Shown here: in pieces, positions 16,288 to 25,756 of the stretch
How positions within the stretch are numbered: the stretch's first letter is position 1
Layout: every line of letters begins with the position of its first letter
Assembly (NCBI GenBank): GCA_028768545.1
Contig: CP054838.1
Span: 4,461,001-4,525,000, forward strand
Source: Desulfobacter sp.
GTDB taxonomy: Bacteria > Desulfobacterota > Desulfobacteria > Desulfobacterales > Desulfobacteraceae
Length of the DNA stretch: 64,000 nucleotides
Reading direction: 5' to 3'
Translations under genes and position numbers: made by a program
Notes under the pieces: generated by a model
What the model was told of the DNA's origin: nothing
Database searches by the model: none
The model's input: the letters and a program-made list of their open reading frames with translations, nothing else

Positions 16288-17744
16288 ACGGCCTCCTTGT
16301 TTACCGGCAGGGTAATGGTGAAGCAAGCCCCCTGCCCGGGCGGGCTGTCCAAAACCAGGCAGCCCCCGTGTTCACTCACAATATTAAAGCAAATGCTCAG
16401 CCCCAGGCCTGTGCCCTCTTCTTTGGTGGTAAAAAAAGGATTAAAAATCTTTTCAGCCATTTCCTCTAAAATCCCGGGTCCGGTGTCCTGAATACGGATA
16501 ACCGCCACTTTTTTATGACCGCTGGCCTCTTCTTGGGATTCGGTAATGGTGATTTTTCCGCCATGTTCCATGGCTTCGCAGGCATTGATAATGATATTGG
16601 CCAGGGCCTCTTTTAATTGACCCGGATCCAAAAGCACCTCAGAAAGAGGGGTTTGCCGGACAAGCTGTACCGTCACCCCAAAAGATTTAAGCCGCTGCTC
16701 CAAAAGGCGGAGGGTATTGTCCACCACCTGGGAGGGGCTCTCCTTTTTCATGGTCAGCTTGGGGGGGCTTGAAAACTCAAGAAAATTTTCCACAATCTTG
16801 TTGATATGTCCGATTTCATTTGAAATCACATTGATATTTTCCTGCTGGGCAGAGGAAAAACTGCCGGCCCTGCCCAGGGAAAAGAGCCGCATTTTTATGG
16901 ATGTCAAAGGATTGCGGATGGAATGGGCCGTGCCGGCTGCAAGTTTTCCCAAAAGGGCCATTTTTTCGGACTGCATCAGGGTTTCCCTGGAGCGCCGAAG
17001 CTCCTCATGGGTCTGGTCGGCATCTTCAATCAACCCGTGAACACTGTCTTTCAAAGCAGCCACTTCATTGCCAAAGGATCGGCCATGACCAATCTTGTCT
17101 GCCTCTTCAGCCAGTTTCCGGATGGGCTCTAAAATATGGCTGGTAAATATATAATTGATCAGCAAACTTAACAGTACCACCGTGACAATGGCCAAAAGGG
17201 CAATATACCTCAACCGGTTGGAATCCTTCTGGCTGATGTCCACGGCATGATCAATATTTTTTTTATGGAAAATTTTAAATTTTTCGCAAAGTTCAAAAAT
17301 CCTAAAAAAACTGGCCCTCACCTCCTTGTGCAAAGCAGCCCCTGCGCCTGGATCCCCTTTTTTATAAAGACTGAGCACCTTGTCCTTGGAAGTGATATAG
17401 ACCGCATACTCTTTTTCAACCCGTAACAAGGCCTCTTTTTCCCAGGGATCTTCCACCAAAAGTTTTACCTTTGCAAGCCGCTGGTGAAACACCGCCTGCA
17501 AAACCAGAAGCTGTTGGATCCACTCAGGATTATCATCCAAAAGATAATACGACAAATATCCTTTCTGATTTAAAAGTGAGGCTTCAAGGGCTTCTGCTGA
17601 CTGGTAGACGCAAAGATGCCGGTCCACAATATCCTCGAACAAAATCTCGGTTTTATAGGTATACCAGATCATGGCCACGGCTCCCATAACCGTAATCCCT
17701 AAAAGTATGGCATTGGCAAGGTATACCCTATGTTTAAGGCTCAA
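16284..17744 (-). CDS. membrane sensor histidine kinase, partner of the NtrC-type regulator
   Basis: A 486-residue kinase. A first membrane segment (about 8-27) and a second (about 180-200) flank a helical periplasmic domain of four-helix-bundle type. A HAMP-like linker, the dimerisation domain with H274 in GTAHSIRNPLTS and a HATPase domain follow. The HATPase shows the N box IINACEAMEH, G1 DTGPGI and G2 GTGLGLSI. Translation probably starts at TTG 17744 behind AGGAGGGG. It overlaps the regulator gene by 4 bases. The ligand is unknown; a four-helix-bundle sensor usually detects small molecules or envelope state. Confidence 0.9.
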   Translation of the reverse strand: MSLKHRVYLANAILLGITVMGAVAMIWYTYKTEILFEDIVDRHLCVYQSAEALEASLLNQKGYLSYYLLDDNPEWIQQLLVLQAVFHQRLAKVKLLVEDPWEKEALLRVEKEYAVYITSKDKVLSLYKKGDPGAGAALHKEVRASFFRIFELCEKFKIFHKKNIDHAVDISQKDSNRLRYIALLAIVTVVLLSLLINYIFTSHILEPIRKLAEEADKIGHGRSFGNEVAALKDSVHGLIEDADQTHEELRRSRETLMQSEKMALLGKLAAGTAHSIRNPLTSIKMRLFSLGRAGSFSSAQQENINVISNEIGHINKIVENFLEFSSPPKLTMKKESPSQVVDNTLRLLEQRLKSFGVTVQLVRQTPLSEVLLDPGQLKEALANIIINACEAMEHGGKITITESQEEASGHKKVAVIRIQDTGPGILEEMAEKIFNPFFTTKEEGTGLGLSICFNIVSEHGGCLVLDSPPGQGACFTITLPVNKEAV

Positions 17745-17797
17745 CGCGCCCCTCCTTGTATATTATGGCCCAACTTGCGCCAGTAATGGTTATAGAA

Positions 17798-18238
17798 TCA
17801 AATATCTCCGGAACGGCGCAAAAGCAGTCTTGCCTCCGCCTTTCGTATCCGCTCTTCCTGGTCATCCTTGCGCTGCCTTGCCTTTGCGATCTTGGTATTG
17901 ATATCATCAAAATCAGCCGGCTTCATAAGATAGTCAAATGCCCCTAATTTCATGCCCTGGACCGCGGTTTCAGTGGATCCGTGGCCGGTGAGCAGAATCA
18001 CCTCCACCAGGGGGTGATGCGCCTTGATCTCCTTGAGGGTATCAATCCCGTCCATCCCGGGCATCCGTATATCCAGAATCACGACATCCACAGCGGTTTT
18101 GTCTAAAAATGCCAATGCCTCTTTTCCGCTGTATGCCGTAGACACTTTCTCTCCCCGATTGGTCATCCTCAAGGAAAACATCTCCACAAAATCTTTTTCA
18201 TCATCAACAATCAATAATTTTACCGGTATTTTAATCAT
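17798..18238 (-). CDS. stand-alone response regulator receiver protein
   Basis: A 146-residue single receiver domain with D56 in VILDIRMPG, the Thr in LLTGHGS and Lys in YLMKPADFDD. It has no output domain but a charged C-terminal helix (RQRKDDQEERIRKAEARLL). The same kind of tail is seen on the receivers at 21545 and 33076. It lies between the receiver-kinase hybrid and the NtrC-pair kinase, with short gaps, and may act as a phosphate shuttle or bind a kinase or transporter. AAAGGAG precedes the ATG. Confidence 0.88.
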   Translation of the reverse strand: MIKIPVKLLIVDDEKDFVEMFSLRMTNRGEKVSTAYSGKEALAFLDKTAVDVVILDIRMPGMDGIDTLKEIKAHHPLVEVILLTGHGSTETAVQGMKLGAFDYLMKPADFDDINTKIAKARQRKDDQEERIRKAEARLLLRRSGDI

Positions 18239-18326
18239 ACCTCTTTCTCCTTTTGCCTTGATATCTGTATACCTGTTTGAACGGGTATGTTTTTATTTTA
18301 TCCGGACCCTTACCACCGTTTGCAGA

Positions 18327-19478
18327 TCAGTCTTGTTCCCATTCAGGCAGGCAGACCGTAAAGGTGCTGCCTTGGCCTTGGGTTGAGTCCACCACGATAC
18401 TTCCCCCTAAATTCTCCATTATCCTGTGCACCACAAAAAGGCCTAACCCTGTTCCCTGGTCAACGGGCTTGGTGGTGAAAAAAGGGTCAAAAATTTTTTC
18501 AAGATCATCCTTGTTAATCCCCGGTCCGTTATCCAGAATCTTAAGGCAGACCATCTTGCCTTTTCTAAAGGTGGACAGATGAATCATACCCTTTGGGGGC
18601 AGGGCATCCATGGCATTGTCCAAAAGATTGACCAGCACCTGTCGGACCTGGAAAGGATCTGTGTACATAAACCTGGCCCCGGGACCCAGTTTTTGGATCA
18701 CGTCTAACTCTTTGCCCTTCATCCCCTGCCGAACCAGTCCCAAGCTGTCATCCAGCAGAATACCGATATCCACCTTTGAAAGTTCAGATCCTTGTTTTCT
18801 GACATACCCCAAAAGCTGGTGGGTAATCCGCCCGGCCCGGTCAATGCTTTTTTCGATCTTTTCAAGCCCTTTAAAGAGCAGGGCTTTGTCAGGTGTTTTT
18901 CCGGGCATTTCAAGGACCTGGCGTATCAGCCCTGCCGACTCCTTGATCACGGCCAGAGGATTGTTGATCTCATGGGCGATCCCTGTGGACATGGTGCCCA
19001 AAGATGCCAGGCGCTCGGTATGGATCATCTTTCTTTCCAGCCGCCTGCGAAGCGCCCTATCCCTTTCCCGGGCTGTTTCCAGCCGCCGCATCTCACAGGC
19101 CTGAAAAATTTTGCCTGCCAGATGATCAATCTCCACGGGTTTGGACAGATAATCAAAGGCACCGGCCTTGACCCCTTCCACCCCCTCGGCCACAGCGGCA
19201 TTGCCGGTCAGAAAAATCACCTGAACTCCTGGATGATACTTTTTGATCGACTCAAAGGTCTCCATTCCGGACAGACCCGGCATCTTCATATCCAGAACCA
19301 CCACGTCCACCTCGGTATGGGAAAGAATATCCAGACAGGATGTCCCGTCACCCGCCTGGATCACGTTCATCTTCCGCCGTTCAAGGCGACGGGCAAGGGC
19401 CATTCTATAAGGGTCCTCATCATCCACCAGCAAAATGGGAAGCACTTGCTCAAAAGATTTTTTTTCAATCGTTTCCAT
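18327..19478 (-). CDS. receiver-histidine kinase hybrid (REC-HisKA-HATPase)
   Basis: A 383-residue soluble protein with the receiver first (residues 12-130, D63 in VVLDMKMPG, Lys in YLSKPVE), then HisKA with H169 in GIAHEINNPLAV, and a HATPase domain (N box LLDNAMDALP, G1 DNGPGI, G2 GTGLGLFV). There is no membrane segment, so it takes its input through the receiver, a design suited to a phosphorelay. It sits 20 bases downstream of the SLC13 transporter gene in the same direction. Confidence 0.9.
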   Translation of the reverse strand: METIEKKSFEQVLPILLVDDEDPYRMALARRLERRKMNVIQAGDGTSCLDILSHTEVDVVVLDMKMPGLSGMETFESIKKYHPGVQVIFLTGNAAVAEGVEGVKAGAFDYLSKPVEIDHLAGKIFQACEMRRLETARERDRALRRRLERKMIHTERLASLGTMSTGIAHEINNPLAVIKESAGLIRQVLEMPGKTPDKALLFKGLEKIEKSIDRAGRITHQLLGYVRKQGSELSKVDIGILLDDSLGLVRQGMKGKELDVIQKLGPGARFMYTDPFQVRQVLVNLLDNAMDALPPKGMIHLSTFRKGKMVCLKILDNGPGINKDDLEKIFDPFFTTKPVDQGTGLGLFVVHRIMENLGGSIVVDSTQGQGSTFTVCLPEWEQD

Positions 19479-19498
19479 GAATTAACCCAAGCCTTGGT

Positions 19499-21073
19499 TT
19501 AAATTAATCCCAGCACCTTCCACCAGGTACAGACCACCCCTAAAAGTATTAACAAAAGAGCAGGGGTGACCACAACCCCCAGTTTGGTCAAATCCGAAGA
19601 TTTAAAATACCGATAGGAATAGGCAATGGCGTTGGGCGGACATCCAATGACCAAAAGCATGGCAAAGGAGGTGGCCATGCCAAGCCCCAGGGCCAGGATC
19701 ATGGGATTTACCCCTTCCAGCTGGGCCATGGGAATAACAATGGGCAGAATCAGGGCGGCAGCGGCCACATTGGCCATGGCATTGGTGACCAGGGCGCCGA
19801 ACACGGCCACACCGGCAAAGAGAACCAGCCATCCCTTGCCCTGGATCAGGGGGAAGAAAAGGTTGGCAAAATAATCTGCCGCCCCTGAGTAGCCCATGGC
19901 CAGCCCCAGGGAAATACCCCCGCCAAAGATGAACAGGGCGGTTCCCCATTCCAGGTTGTCATTGACATCCCGCCACTTGAGCACCTTGAAAAGGACCAAA
20001 GCGGCAACGCCGATCATGCCGATGACTGAATAATGAATCCCGTGAAGCCCCTTGGTCAGCCAGCAGAGAAAAGAGAGACTGATAATAATCAATGCTTTTT
20101 TTTCGGCCCCGGTCATGGGCCCGAGATTTTCATCAAAATCAGGCAGCTTGAATTTGGGGTCGGGCCGATAGACCAGATAAACCAGGAACACGGCTACCGG
20201 CACCGTGATAATGGCTGCAGGCATACAATATTTGATCCACTCAAAAAAGGTGATCTCAATACCGGTGAACTCCTTTAAAAACGCTGCAGAAACCATGCAC
20301 CGCCCACCGCCCACCAATGTCCCCATACCGCCGCAGGAGCAGGCAAAGGGCAAAGAGAGCATCATGAACTTGGCCGTTGTGGTATTGGGTTCTATGCCGC
20401 AGGCCCGCATCAGGGGCAGCATGGTCACAATACCAATGGCACAGGCAGCCGCATCGTGCATGAATGAGGAGGCAAGGCCAAGACCAATGGCAATGATAAA
20501 GGTGAACCGGGTCACGGAGTTGCCCGCCTTTTTAATAATATAATAGCCCAGACGGCGGGTCAGCCCCACCTTGTCCAGGGCAATGGCAAAAATCAGGCAG
20601 CACATGATAAAAATCACCACCGGGTGCATATAAGGTGCCCAGGCCCCTTTTACGTCGGTAATCTGCAAAAGAACCAGAGAGGCCCCGATGAGTAAGGCTG
20701 TGATCTCCAATGGAATGGGTTCAATGACAAAGAGGACAATGAGCACGGCAAGCATGGATAAAAACCGCTTGGCCTTGGGCGACAGCCCGTCCACATAATC
20801 CACTTGAACCTTGGCAAGGCCCATGTCAAAAGCCTTTTGCTCTAAAAAATCCGCCCGGGCCTGTTCAGTTCCCGGTGCCTTGGCCTTTAGAATATAACTT
20901 GTTTTGCCCTTTTCAGGGATCATGGTAAAATACGGAACGACAGCTGCGGACAATTGGCCGGTTCCGTCCCCTGAAATTTTAAACTTTGTACCCTCTGGCC
21001 GGGGTAGCAGAAACACCGCAACACCCAACAAAAATGCAATTGCCAGCTTAAATCCGTTTGTCTTAAATAACAT
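19499..21073 (-). CDS. SLC13/DASS-family anion transporter (first copy)
   Basis: A 524-residue integral membrane protein of the divalent anion:sodium symporter type. About 12 membrane segments are visible after a single N-terminal one. A stretch of about 80 mostly soluble residues (30-105) lies between the first and second segments. Family features are the paired re-entrant motifs: GGMGTLVGGG (clamp 1, where SNT-like residues usually lie) and VTNAMANVAAAAL, with GCPPNAIAYSYRYF near the C-terminus. Substrate could be a dicarboxylate, sulfate or another oxyanion; the sequence does not decide. It is embedded among receiver and kinase genes, suggesting two-component control. AAGGAGA precedes the ATG. 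Confidence 0.87.
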   Translation of the reverse strand: MLFKTNGFKLAIAFLLGVAVFLLPRPEGTKFKISGDGTGQLSAAVVPYFTMIPEKGKTSYILKAKAPGTEQARADFLEQKAFDMGLAKVQVDYVDGLSPKAKRFLSMLAVLIVLFVIEPIPLEITALLIGASLVLLQITDVKGAWAPYMHPVVIFIMCCLIFAIALDKVGLTRRLGYYIIKKAGNSVTRFTFIIAIGLGLASSFMHDAAACAIGIVTMLPLMRACGIEPNTTTAKFMMLSLPFACSCGGMGTLVGGGRCMVSAAFLKEFTGIEITFFEWIKYCMPAAIITVPVAVFLVYLVYRPDPKFKLPDFDENLGPMTGAEKKALIIISLSFLCWLTKGLHGIHYSVIGMIGVAALVLFKVLKWRDVNDNLEWGTALFIFGGGISLGLAMGYSGAADYFANLFFPLIQGKGWLVLFAGVAVFGALVTNAMANVAAAALILPIVIPMAQLEGVNPMILALGLGMATSFAMLLVIGCPPNAIAYSYRYFKSSDLTKLGVVVTPALLLILLGVVCTWWKVLGLI

Positions 21074-21109
21074 GTGCTCTCCTTGGCCGATTATTCATTG
21101 TAGAATCCA

Positions 21110-21523
21110 TTATCCCTGTGTTAAATCCCCGGACGCTTTGTCAGGTTGAAACGCACTGCAGGCCTGTTGGATTTTTTCAAAAAGCTCGCAAAGTTCGCAG
21201 GGTTTAGTCAGATAGTCAAAGGCGCCCAGGGCCATTCCGTCTTCTGCCGCGGCCTGGGATCCGTGCCCGGTCAGAATGATCACCGGCAGTTCCGGCGCCA
21301 TTTTTTTAATAATTTTCAACACTTCAATTCCATCCATATCCTCCATTTTCAGGTCCAAAAGCACCAGATGAAAATCAGCCTTGCGCAGGGCCTGGAAGGC
21401 CTGGGTGCCCGAACATGCCTTGACCGCTTCAATGCCCCGGCGCTCAAGTCGGTTGGCCAACACATCCACAAAGCCTTTTTCATCATCCACCAGCAAAATA
21501 CGGGTATGAAATGTCTGGTTCAT
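21110..21523 (-). CDS. stand-alone response regulator receiver protein
   Basis: A 137-residue single receiver domain with D57 in LLDLKMEDMDG, the Thr in LTGHGS and Lys in YLTKPCE. There is no DNA-binding output. It lies directly upstream of the SLC13 transporter gene and 21 bases downstream of the next receiver gene, so the transporter has two receivers in tandem ahead of it. An AAAGGA site precedes the ATG. Confidence 0.88.
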   Translation of the reverse strand: MNQTFHTRILLVDDEKGFVDVLANRLERRGIEAVKACSGTQAFQALRKADFHLVLLDLKMEDMDGIEVLKIIKKMAPELPVIILTGHGSQAAAEDGMALGAFDYLTKPCELCELFEKIQQACSAFQPDKASGDLTQG

Positions 21524-21544
21524 ACGAATCCTTTTGGGGTTTGC

Positions 21545-21970
21545 TCAAACCCTCTGCCCGGCAATTTCCTTGAGCCTGGCTTCCATAATTTTTTCCTCAT
21601 GACCCTGTTTTTTGGCAACGGCCTTGTCCAGTTTTTCCATGAGCAGATCCAGGTCACAGGGCTTCATCATGTAATCAAAGGCTCCAAGCTTCATCCCGTC
21701 AATGGCAGACTCGACCGTGGCATGGCCCGTGAGCATGATCACTTCGACCAAGGGGAATTGTTTTTTGATTTCAGACAGGGTCTCAAGACCGTCCATTCCC
21801 GGCATTTTCACATCCAGCACCACCACATCTGTTGAGGTGTTCTCTGCGAGGAATGTTAAGGCCTCTTCCCCGCTGTACACGGCCCGGGGATTGATCTTTC
21901 GCTTTTCCAGACGCTTGATCAGAGTATCCAGAAATGCTTTTTCATCATCCACAAATAAAATTTTACTCAT
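21545..21970 (-). CDS. stand-alone response regulator receiver protein
   Basis: A 141-residue single receiver domain with D53 in VVLDVKMPG, the Thr in LTGHATVES and Lys in YMMKPCDLDL. A charged C-terminal tail ends KKQGHEEKIMEARLKEI, like that of the receivers at 17798 and 33076. Its start overlaps the stop of the dCache kinase gene by 8 bases, which pairs it firmly with that kinase. AAGGAG precedes the ATG. Confidence 0.9.
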   Translation of the reverse strand: MSKILFVDDEKAFLDTLIKRLEKRKINPRAVYSGEEALTFLAENTSTDVVVLDVKMPGMDGLETLSEIKKQFPLVEVIMLTGHATVESAIDGMKLGAFDYMMKPCDLDLLMEKLDKAVAKKQGHEEKIMEARLKEIAGQRV

Positions 21971-23714
21971 TGTTTTCTCCTTGATTTTTTAATTGCTCAA
22001 GCTGAGTTTTTTTTCCAAAAGATAAATTTTTGGTATCTATGGGCAGAAAAATAAAAAAACTTGTGCCCTGCCCCACGATGCTTTTAACCTCTATTTTTCC
22101 CCCCATTTTCCGAATAATCCCGTAACAGATGGAAAGTCCTAAACCGGTTCCTTTACCCACGGCTTTGGTGGTGAAAAACGGATCAAAAATCCGGGCCAGA
22201 TTCTGGCTTGGAATCCCGGGCCCGTTATCTGAAAATTCAACAAGGACGTATTGGCTGTCCTCGGGGTTCACACAGGTATCAATATTGATAATCCCGCCCT
22301 CTTTTCCCATGGCGTCAATGGCATTGTTGACCAGGTTGAGCACCACCTGCTGAAGTTCAGCAGGGGAAACCCTTATATAGGGCAATTCCGGTCCCAGGCG
22401 GGTCTGGATGGACACGTTGTTGTACCTGGCCATCTGGGCGGTCAGGGAGACAATCTGCTGGATCACCTCGTTGATCCTGATATCTGCCACAGTTGCATCG
22501 GATTTGCGGGCAAAGCTCAGCAGCTTGTGGGTGATATCCTTGCATCGCCGGCCCTGGGTCTTGATCTGTTCAATGGCCCGGTTAAACTCGTCAAAGGTGG
22601 TGTCATCAAAGGGCTCTTCAAGCAGATCCCCCATCCATCCGGCCTCTTCCACCATAATGGCCACAGGGTTATTGATCTCATGGGCAATGCCGGCGGCCAG
22701 TTCCCCTATGGTGGCAAGCTTACCGCTCTCCACCACCTGTTTGTTCATGGCTTCATTTTTCTTGTCAGCCGCGGCAATGAGTTTGACGATGCTTCTGGGC
22801 AGGGTAAAAGAAACCGACAAGATGGCAATGCATCCTATGACAAAAATGCCCAAAGAGAGCATTTCCGCCCTCCACAAATCCCTCATGGCATCGTCAAGGT
22901 CCTGGCGGAAAACCATTCTCCAATCGATGTTCTTAAAAATCGAAAGGGCGTATATATAAGCGTTTCCCTGGATATCCGCCTTTTTCATGACCACGGTATT
23001 ATTATCAGAAAAAACATCTTTTGCAACCATGGCCGGAGCGATATGGGCGCTTGTCCCGGACCTGGCATGGGTCTGGAACTCCCCTTTGGTGTTGACAATA
23101 TAAGCGGCCCCGGTTTTTCCGATCTGAATATTTTCCACCAGAGAATTAAAGGCTGTAAAATTGATGGTGGCCCTGAGAATATAATCCTGTTTTTTACAGG
23201 TCACCTTTACGGCAAGGATAAAGTGGGGATGCCCCCGGAGTCCTGCAAAGACATCTGAAATATAGTAGGGGCTCTCCATGGACCGGACAAACCATTTGGC
23301 CCTGGAATAATCTGCATTTTCAAAGCGAAACGGCCCTTCATAGGCAAATTGTATCCCCTGGGTATTTACCAGACCAAGATCCGTGAACACATCTCCGTAT
23401 TCTTCCTTGAGCCGGGCCAGGTGAAGAACCAAAAAGGTCTGTGCCGATTCCGGATTGCTTTCTGAAAACTGCCGGGCCAGATAGCGGATATTGCCCAGCT
23501 TTTCCAGTAAAAAGGCATCAATATTCTGGGTGTGTTTGAGGACCAGCTCTGAAATATGGGCAGAGACTTTTTCAGAATAGGCCTGGTGAAACCGGTAGCA
23601 CAGGATGCCGGCAGTCAGCATCATGGGAACAAAAGAGACCACCAGGATCAACACCCTGATCTTTCGTGTCAAAATCTGATAAAACCCTTTCCGGTCTGCC
23701 AGCGGTTCTTCCAT
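21963..23714 (-). CDS. dCache-domain sensor histidine kinase (module A)
   Basis: A 583-residue membrane kinase. The first membrane segment is at about 20-40 and a large periplasmic dCache ligand-binding domain follows (about 45-275, with DYSRAKWFV and PYYISDVFAG typical of such domains). The second membrane segment is near 285-310. HisKA has H345 in GIAHEINNPVAI; HATPase has LVNNAIDAMG, DNGPGI and GTGLGLSI. The dCache fold usually binds small organic acids, amino acids or related ligands, which would fit control of the adjacent SLC13 transporter. I chose ATG 23714, which has AAAAGGA upstream; an ATG 7 codons earlier is also open. Confidence 0.9.
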   Translation of the reverse strand: MEEPLADRKGFYQILTRKIRVLILVVSFVPMMLTAGILCYRFHQAYSEKVSAHISELVLKHTQNIDAFLLEKLGNIRYLARQFSESNPESAQTFLVLHLARLKEEYGDVFTDLGLVNTQGIQFAYEGPFRFENADYSRAKWFVRSMESPYYISDVFAGLRGHPHFILAVKVTCKKQDYILRATINFTAFNSLVENIQIGKTGAAYIVNTKGEFQTHARSGTSAHIAPAMVAKDVFSDNNTVVMKKADIQGNAYIYALSIFKNIDWRMVFRQDLDDAMRDLWRAEMLSLGIFVIGCIAILSVSFTLPRSIVKLIAAADKKNEAMNKQVVESGKLATIGELAAGIAHEINNPVAIMVEEAGWMGDLLEEPFDDTTFDEFNRAIEQIKTQGRRCKDITHKLLSFARKSDATVADIRINEVIQQIVSLTAQMARYNNVSIQTRLGPELPYIRVSPAELQQVVLNLVNNAIDAMGKEGGIINIDTCVNPEDSQYVLVEFSDNGPGIPSQNLARIFDPFFTTKAVGKGTGLGLSICYGIIRKMGGKIEVKSIVGQGTSFFIFLPIDTKNLSFGKKTQLEQLKNQGENNE

Positions 23715-23735
23715 CTTGATCTGTCCTTTTCCCAT

Positions 23736-24080
23736 TACCCGGACCTGGCCTTCACCTGAATCCGGGCTAATTCAATTTTTATCCGGATTTAGTCATATCA
23801 AGATACATGCCAAACATTTTGAAAGGGGCAGAATGCCGCACAACCCTTTGGAATAAAAGAAATTATGATGATTCCATGAATTTAGGAAAAGATCCCGACA
23901 CCTGTCTGTTTTTTTTACACCCTGTAAAAAAAACAGATAATTTGATTAGAAAACCGGCAAGGCTGCACCGACTTGGTTATCAGGGTTCCCAGCAGAACGA
24001 GAGGGCGTCATCCCTGACTGTCTTGCGCTGAATTGTTATGATGTTTGCAACCGCAGGGAAAACCAGGCCCGTAAAAATCA
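23736..24080. other. intergenic stretch with no gene
   Basis: About 345 bases between argA (stop side) and the kinase start. It must hold the promoter for the kinase/receiver/transporter unit. The only visible structure is an AT-rich hairpin at 23906-23936 (CTGTTTTTTTTACA and its complement around CCC), about 150 bases past the argA stop. It could be a weak terminator. Confidence 0.45.
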
Positions 24081-25430
24081 TCAAAGCTTGAGAAGCAGGA
24101 CCCGGGAATTTCGTTCAAAATTGTATCCCTGCCGTCGGGATGGTGGAAGATCATCGGGGCTTGCCCAGACAAAACCAAACTCAAAAAACCAGTCTGCGGC
24201 CTGGGTGGTCAGAAGAAAAAGGGTCTGAATTTTTTTATCCCTTGCAATGTCGATGAGATATTCGATAAGTCCGTGGCCGATCCCTTGGGATTTATAGGCC
24301 TGGTTAACGGCAATCCCCCCGATCTCAGCCCATCCCTGGCCCAGCTCGTAAAGGGCGCCGCACCCGTATACGGCATGATCCACTGCATAGATATGGTATG
24401 AGTCGATTTTGGCCTTAATATCAGGCGCCGTCCTCATGACCAGGTTCCCCTTTTTAACATATTCTTCCATGAGGTGGAGGATCTCGGGCACATCTTCAAG
24501 GCCGGCCCTGCGGATGTGGGCATATTGGTTGCCGTAAATCAATGTGCCGCCGCCAATGCTCGAGAAAACTTCCTGGAGCAGCCGGCCCTCCCGTCTGCCG
24601 TCAATGATGTGGACCCGGTTTACCCCGTTGGGCCGGTCAATCACCTCTTTTGAATACGTCAAAAGGGCCTGGGTCTCAAGACTCAAGGCATCCGTGTTTG
24701 CCGAGAGCAGAAAATCCACATGATCCAGGTCCATGTTGGAAAAAATTTTTTTGTTGGGATGGACCTGGCTGCCCGGCGGGAGTTCAACCCCCTGGGCGGA
24801 GATGGCCTCCCGGGCACGGATGAAAAACAGCTTTTCAATGTCCAGGTCCAAACAGACCTGCCGTGCAATCTGGTCTGTATTCAGATTATAGCAATCCCCT
24901 GTGGCATTCATCCCGATATTGTAAATCACCGGTATAAACCCCTGGCCCAGCAGTTTTTGAACAATGCCTGACTGAATTTTTTCCACATGGCCGGTGTATT
25001 GATAATCAACCCCATCTTCCACCCCCATGGACCTTGCCCGGATCCAGTTCCCCATGATTCCGTTGGCATTGCCGGCAGAAAGATGGGCAATCACGGTCTG
25101 GACCACTTCCATGGCAGCCAGCTTCACATGGGCCATGGCAGCCTTGGGGGTGATCCTGACCCCGTTGACCACCCGGGTGTAAAGCTTGGCCTTGGCCAGA
25201 TGGGCCTCAATGGTTGCCCGGGTGCCCGTGACAATGATCACCCCGATGCCGATGTCATGGAACTGGGCAATGTCCTTCATGAGCAGAGGGAAAAAAGGAT
25301 GGGAAATCAGGGCATCGTCAATTTTAAGGACAAAGGTTTTGCCTTTGTACCGGCGGATATAGTCAAATACCTCCCGGATGGTGTTTACATTTGCCCGTCC
25401 GGCATATCTTTGGGGAAGCTGGATATTCAT
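24081..25430 (-). CDS. argA: amino-acid N-acetyltransferase (N-acetylglutamate synthase)
   Basis: A 449-residue classical ArgA with an amino acid kinase domain (about 20-285) and a C-terminal GNAT acetyltransferase domain (about 300-449, acetyl-CoA loop NQAYKSQGIGHGL). It makes N-acetylglutamate from glutamate and acetyl-CoA, the first step of arginine biosynthesis. The kinase-like domain serves as arginine sensor. Segments FVLKIDDALI, GVRITPKAA and GGGTLIYGNQY are characteristic. The length matches the enterobacterial enzyme. No other arginine gene lies nearby. The ribosome-binding site is weak (TAGGCGG). Confidence 0.92.
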   Translation of the reverse strand: MNIQLPQRYAGRANVNTIREVFDYIRRYKGKTFVLKIDDALISHPFFPLLMKDIAQFHDIGIGVIIVTGTRATIEAHLAKAKLYTRVVNGVRITPKAAMAHVKLAAMEVVQTVIAHLSAGNANGIMGNWIRARSMGVEDGVDYQYTGHVEKIQSGIVQKLLGQGFIPVIYNIGMNATGDCYNLNTDQIARQVCLDLDIEKLFFIRAREAISAQGVELPPGSQVHPNKKIFSNMDLDHVDFLLSANTDALSLETQALLTYSKEVIDRPNGVNRVHIIDGRREGRLLQEVFSSIGGGTLIYGNQYAHIRRAGLEDVPEILHLMEEYVKKGNLVMRTAPDIKAKIDSYHIYAVDHAVYGCGALYELGQGWAEIGGIAVNQAYKSQGIGHGLIEYLIDIARDKKIQTLFLLTTQAADWFFEFGFVWASPDDLPPSRRQGYNFERNSRVLLLKL

Positions 25431-25643
25431 AGCCGCCTAATTTACCTGCAAATGCCCGGGGCTTCAATAAAAATTTAATTCACATCCAAAAATTGACTCT
25501 GAAAGGGCGTATCCCCAAAGAATCGGCACAAGACCTGGTCTCTGGATCGGCGGTGAAAATCTGATCATACCATACAAACACAGTACAAGATCCCAGAGCC
25601 CTAATATTTCATAACCTGAAGGTCAGAAACTGACAATTTGAGG

Positions 25644-25668
25644 AAAATCGATTCGTGAAATATGCGGG
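25644..25668 (+). repeat. dispersed repeat core (copy b)
   Basis: AAAATCGATTCGTGAAATAT followed by GCGGG. It shares at least 23 bases, with one difference, with copies at 5068-5099 and 43506-43539. It lies between the CCG-protein gene and argA, outside coding sequence. Confidence 0.55.
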
Positions 25669-25680
25669 ATAAATCTTTTC

Positions 25681-25717
25681 AAAAAAAACAAAGCCCAGGT
25701 AGATATTTAAGGGCTTT
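25681..25717 (-). terminator. Rho-independent terminator of the CCG-domain protein gene
   Basis: On the minus strand AAAGCCC and GGGCTTT (25690-25717) form a stem followed by a run of eight T, about 40 bases past the gene's stop. Confidence 0.7.
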
Positions 25718-25756
25718 AATCCGGGCTGATTCTTCACCTTAAACCAAAGAAGCGGT

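Noticed and set aside
23906..23936. AT-rich hairpin as a firm terminator of argA
   Set aside because: It is 150 bases from the argA stop and its stem is mostly A:T, so I mention it only in the intergenic entry.
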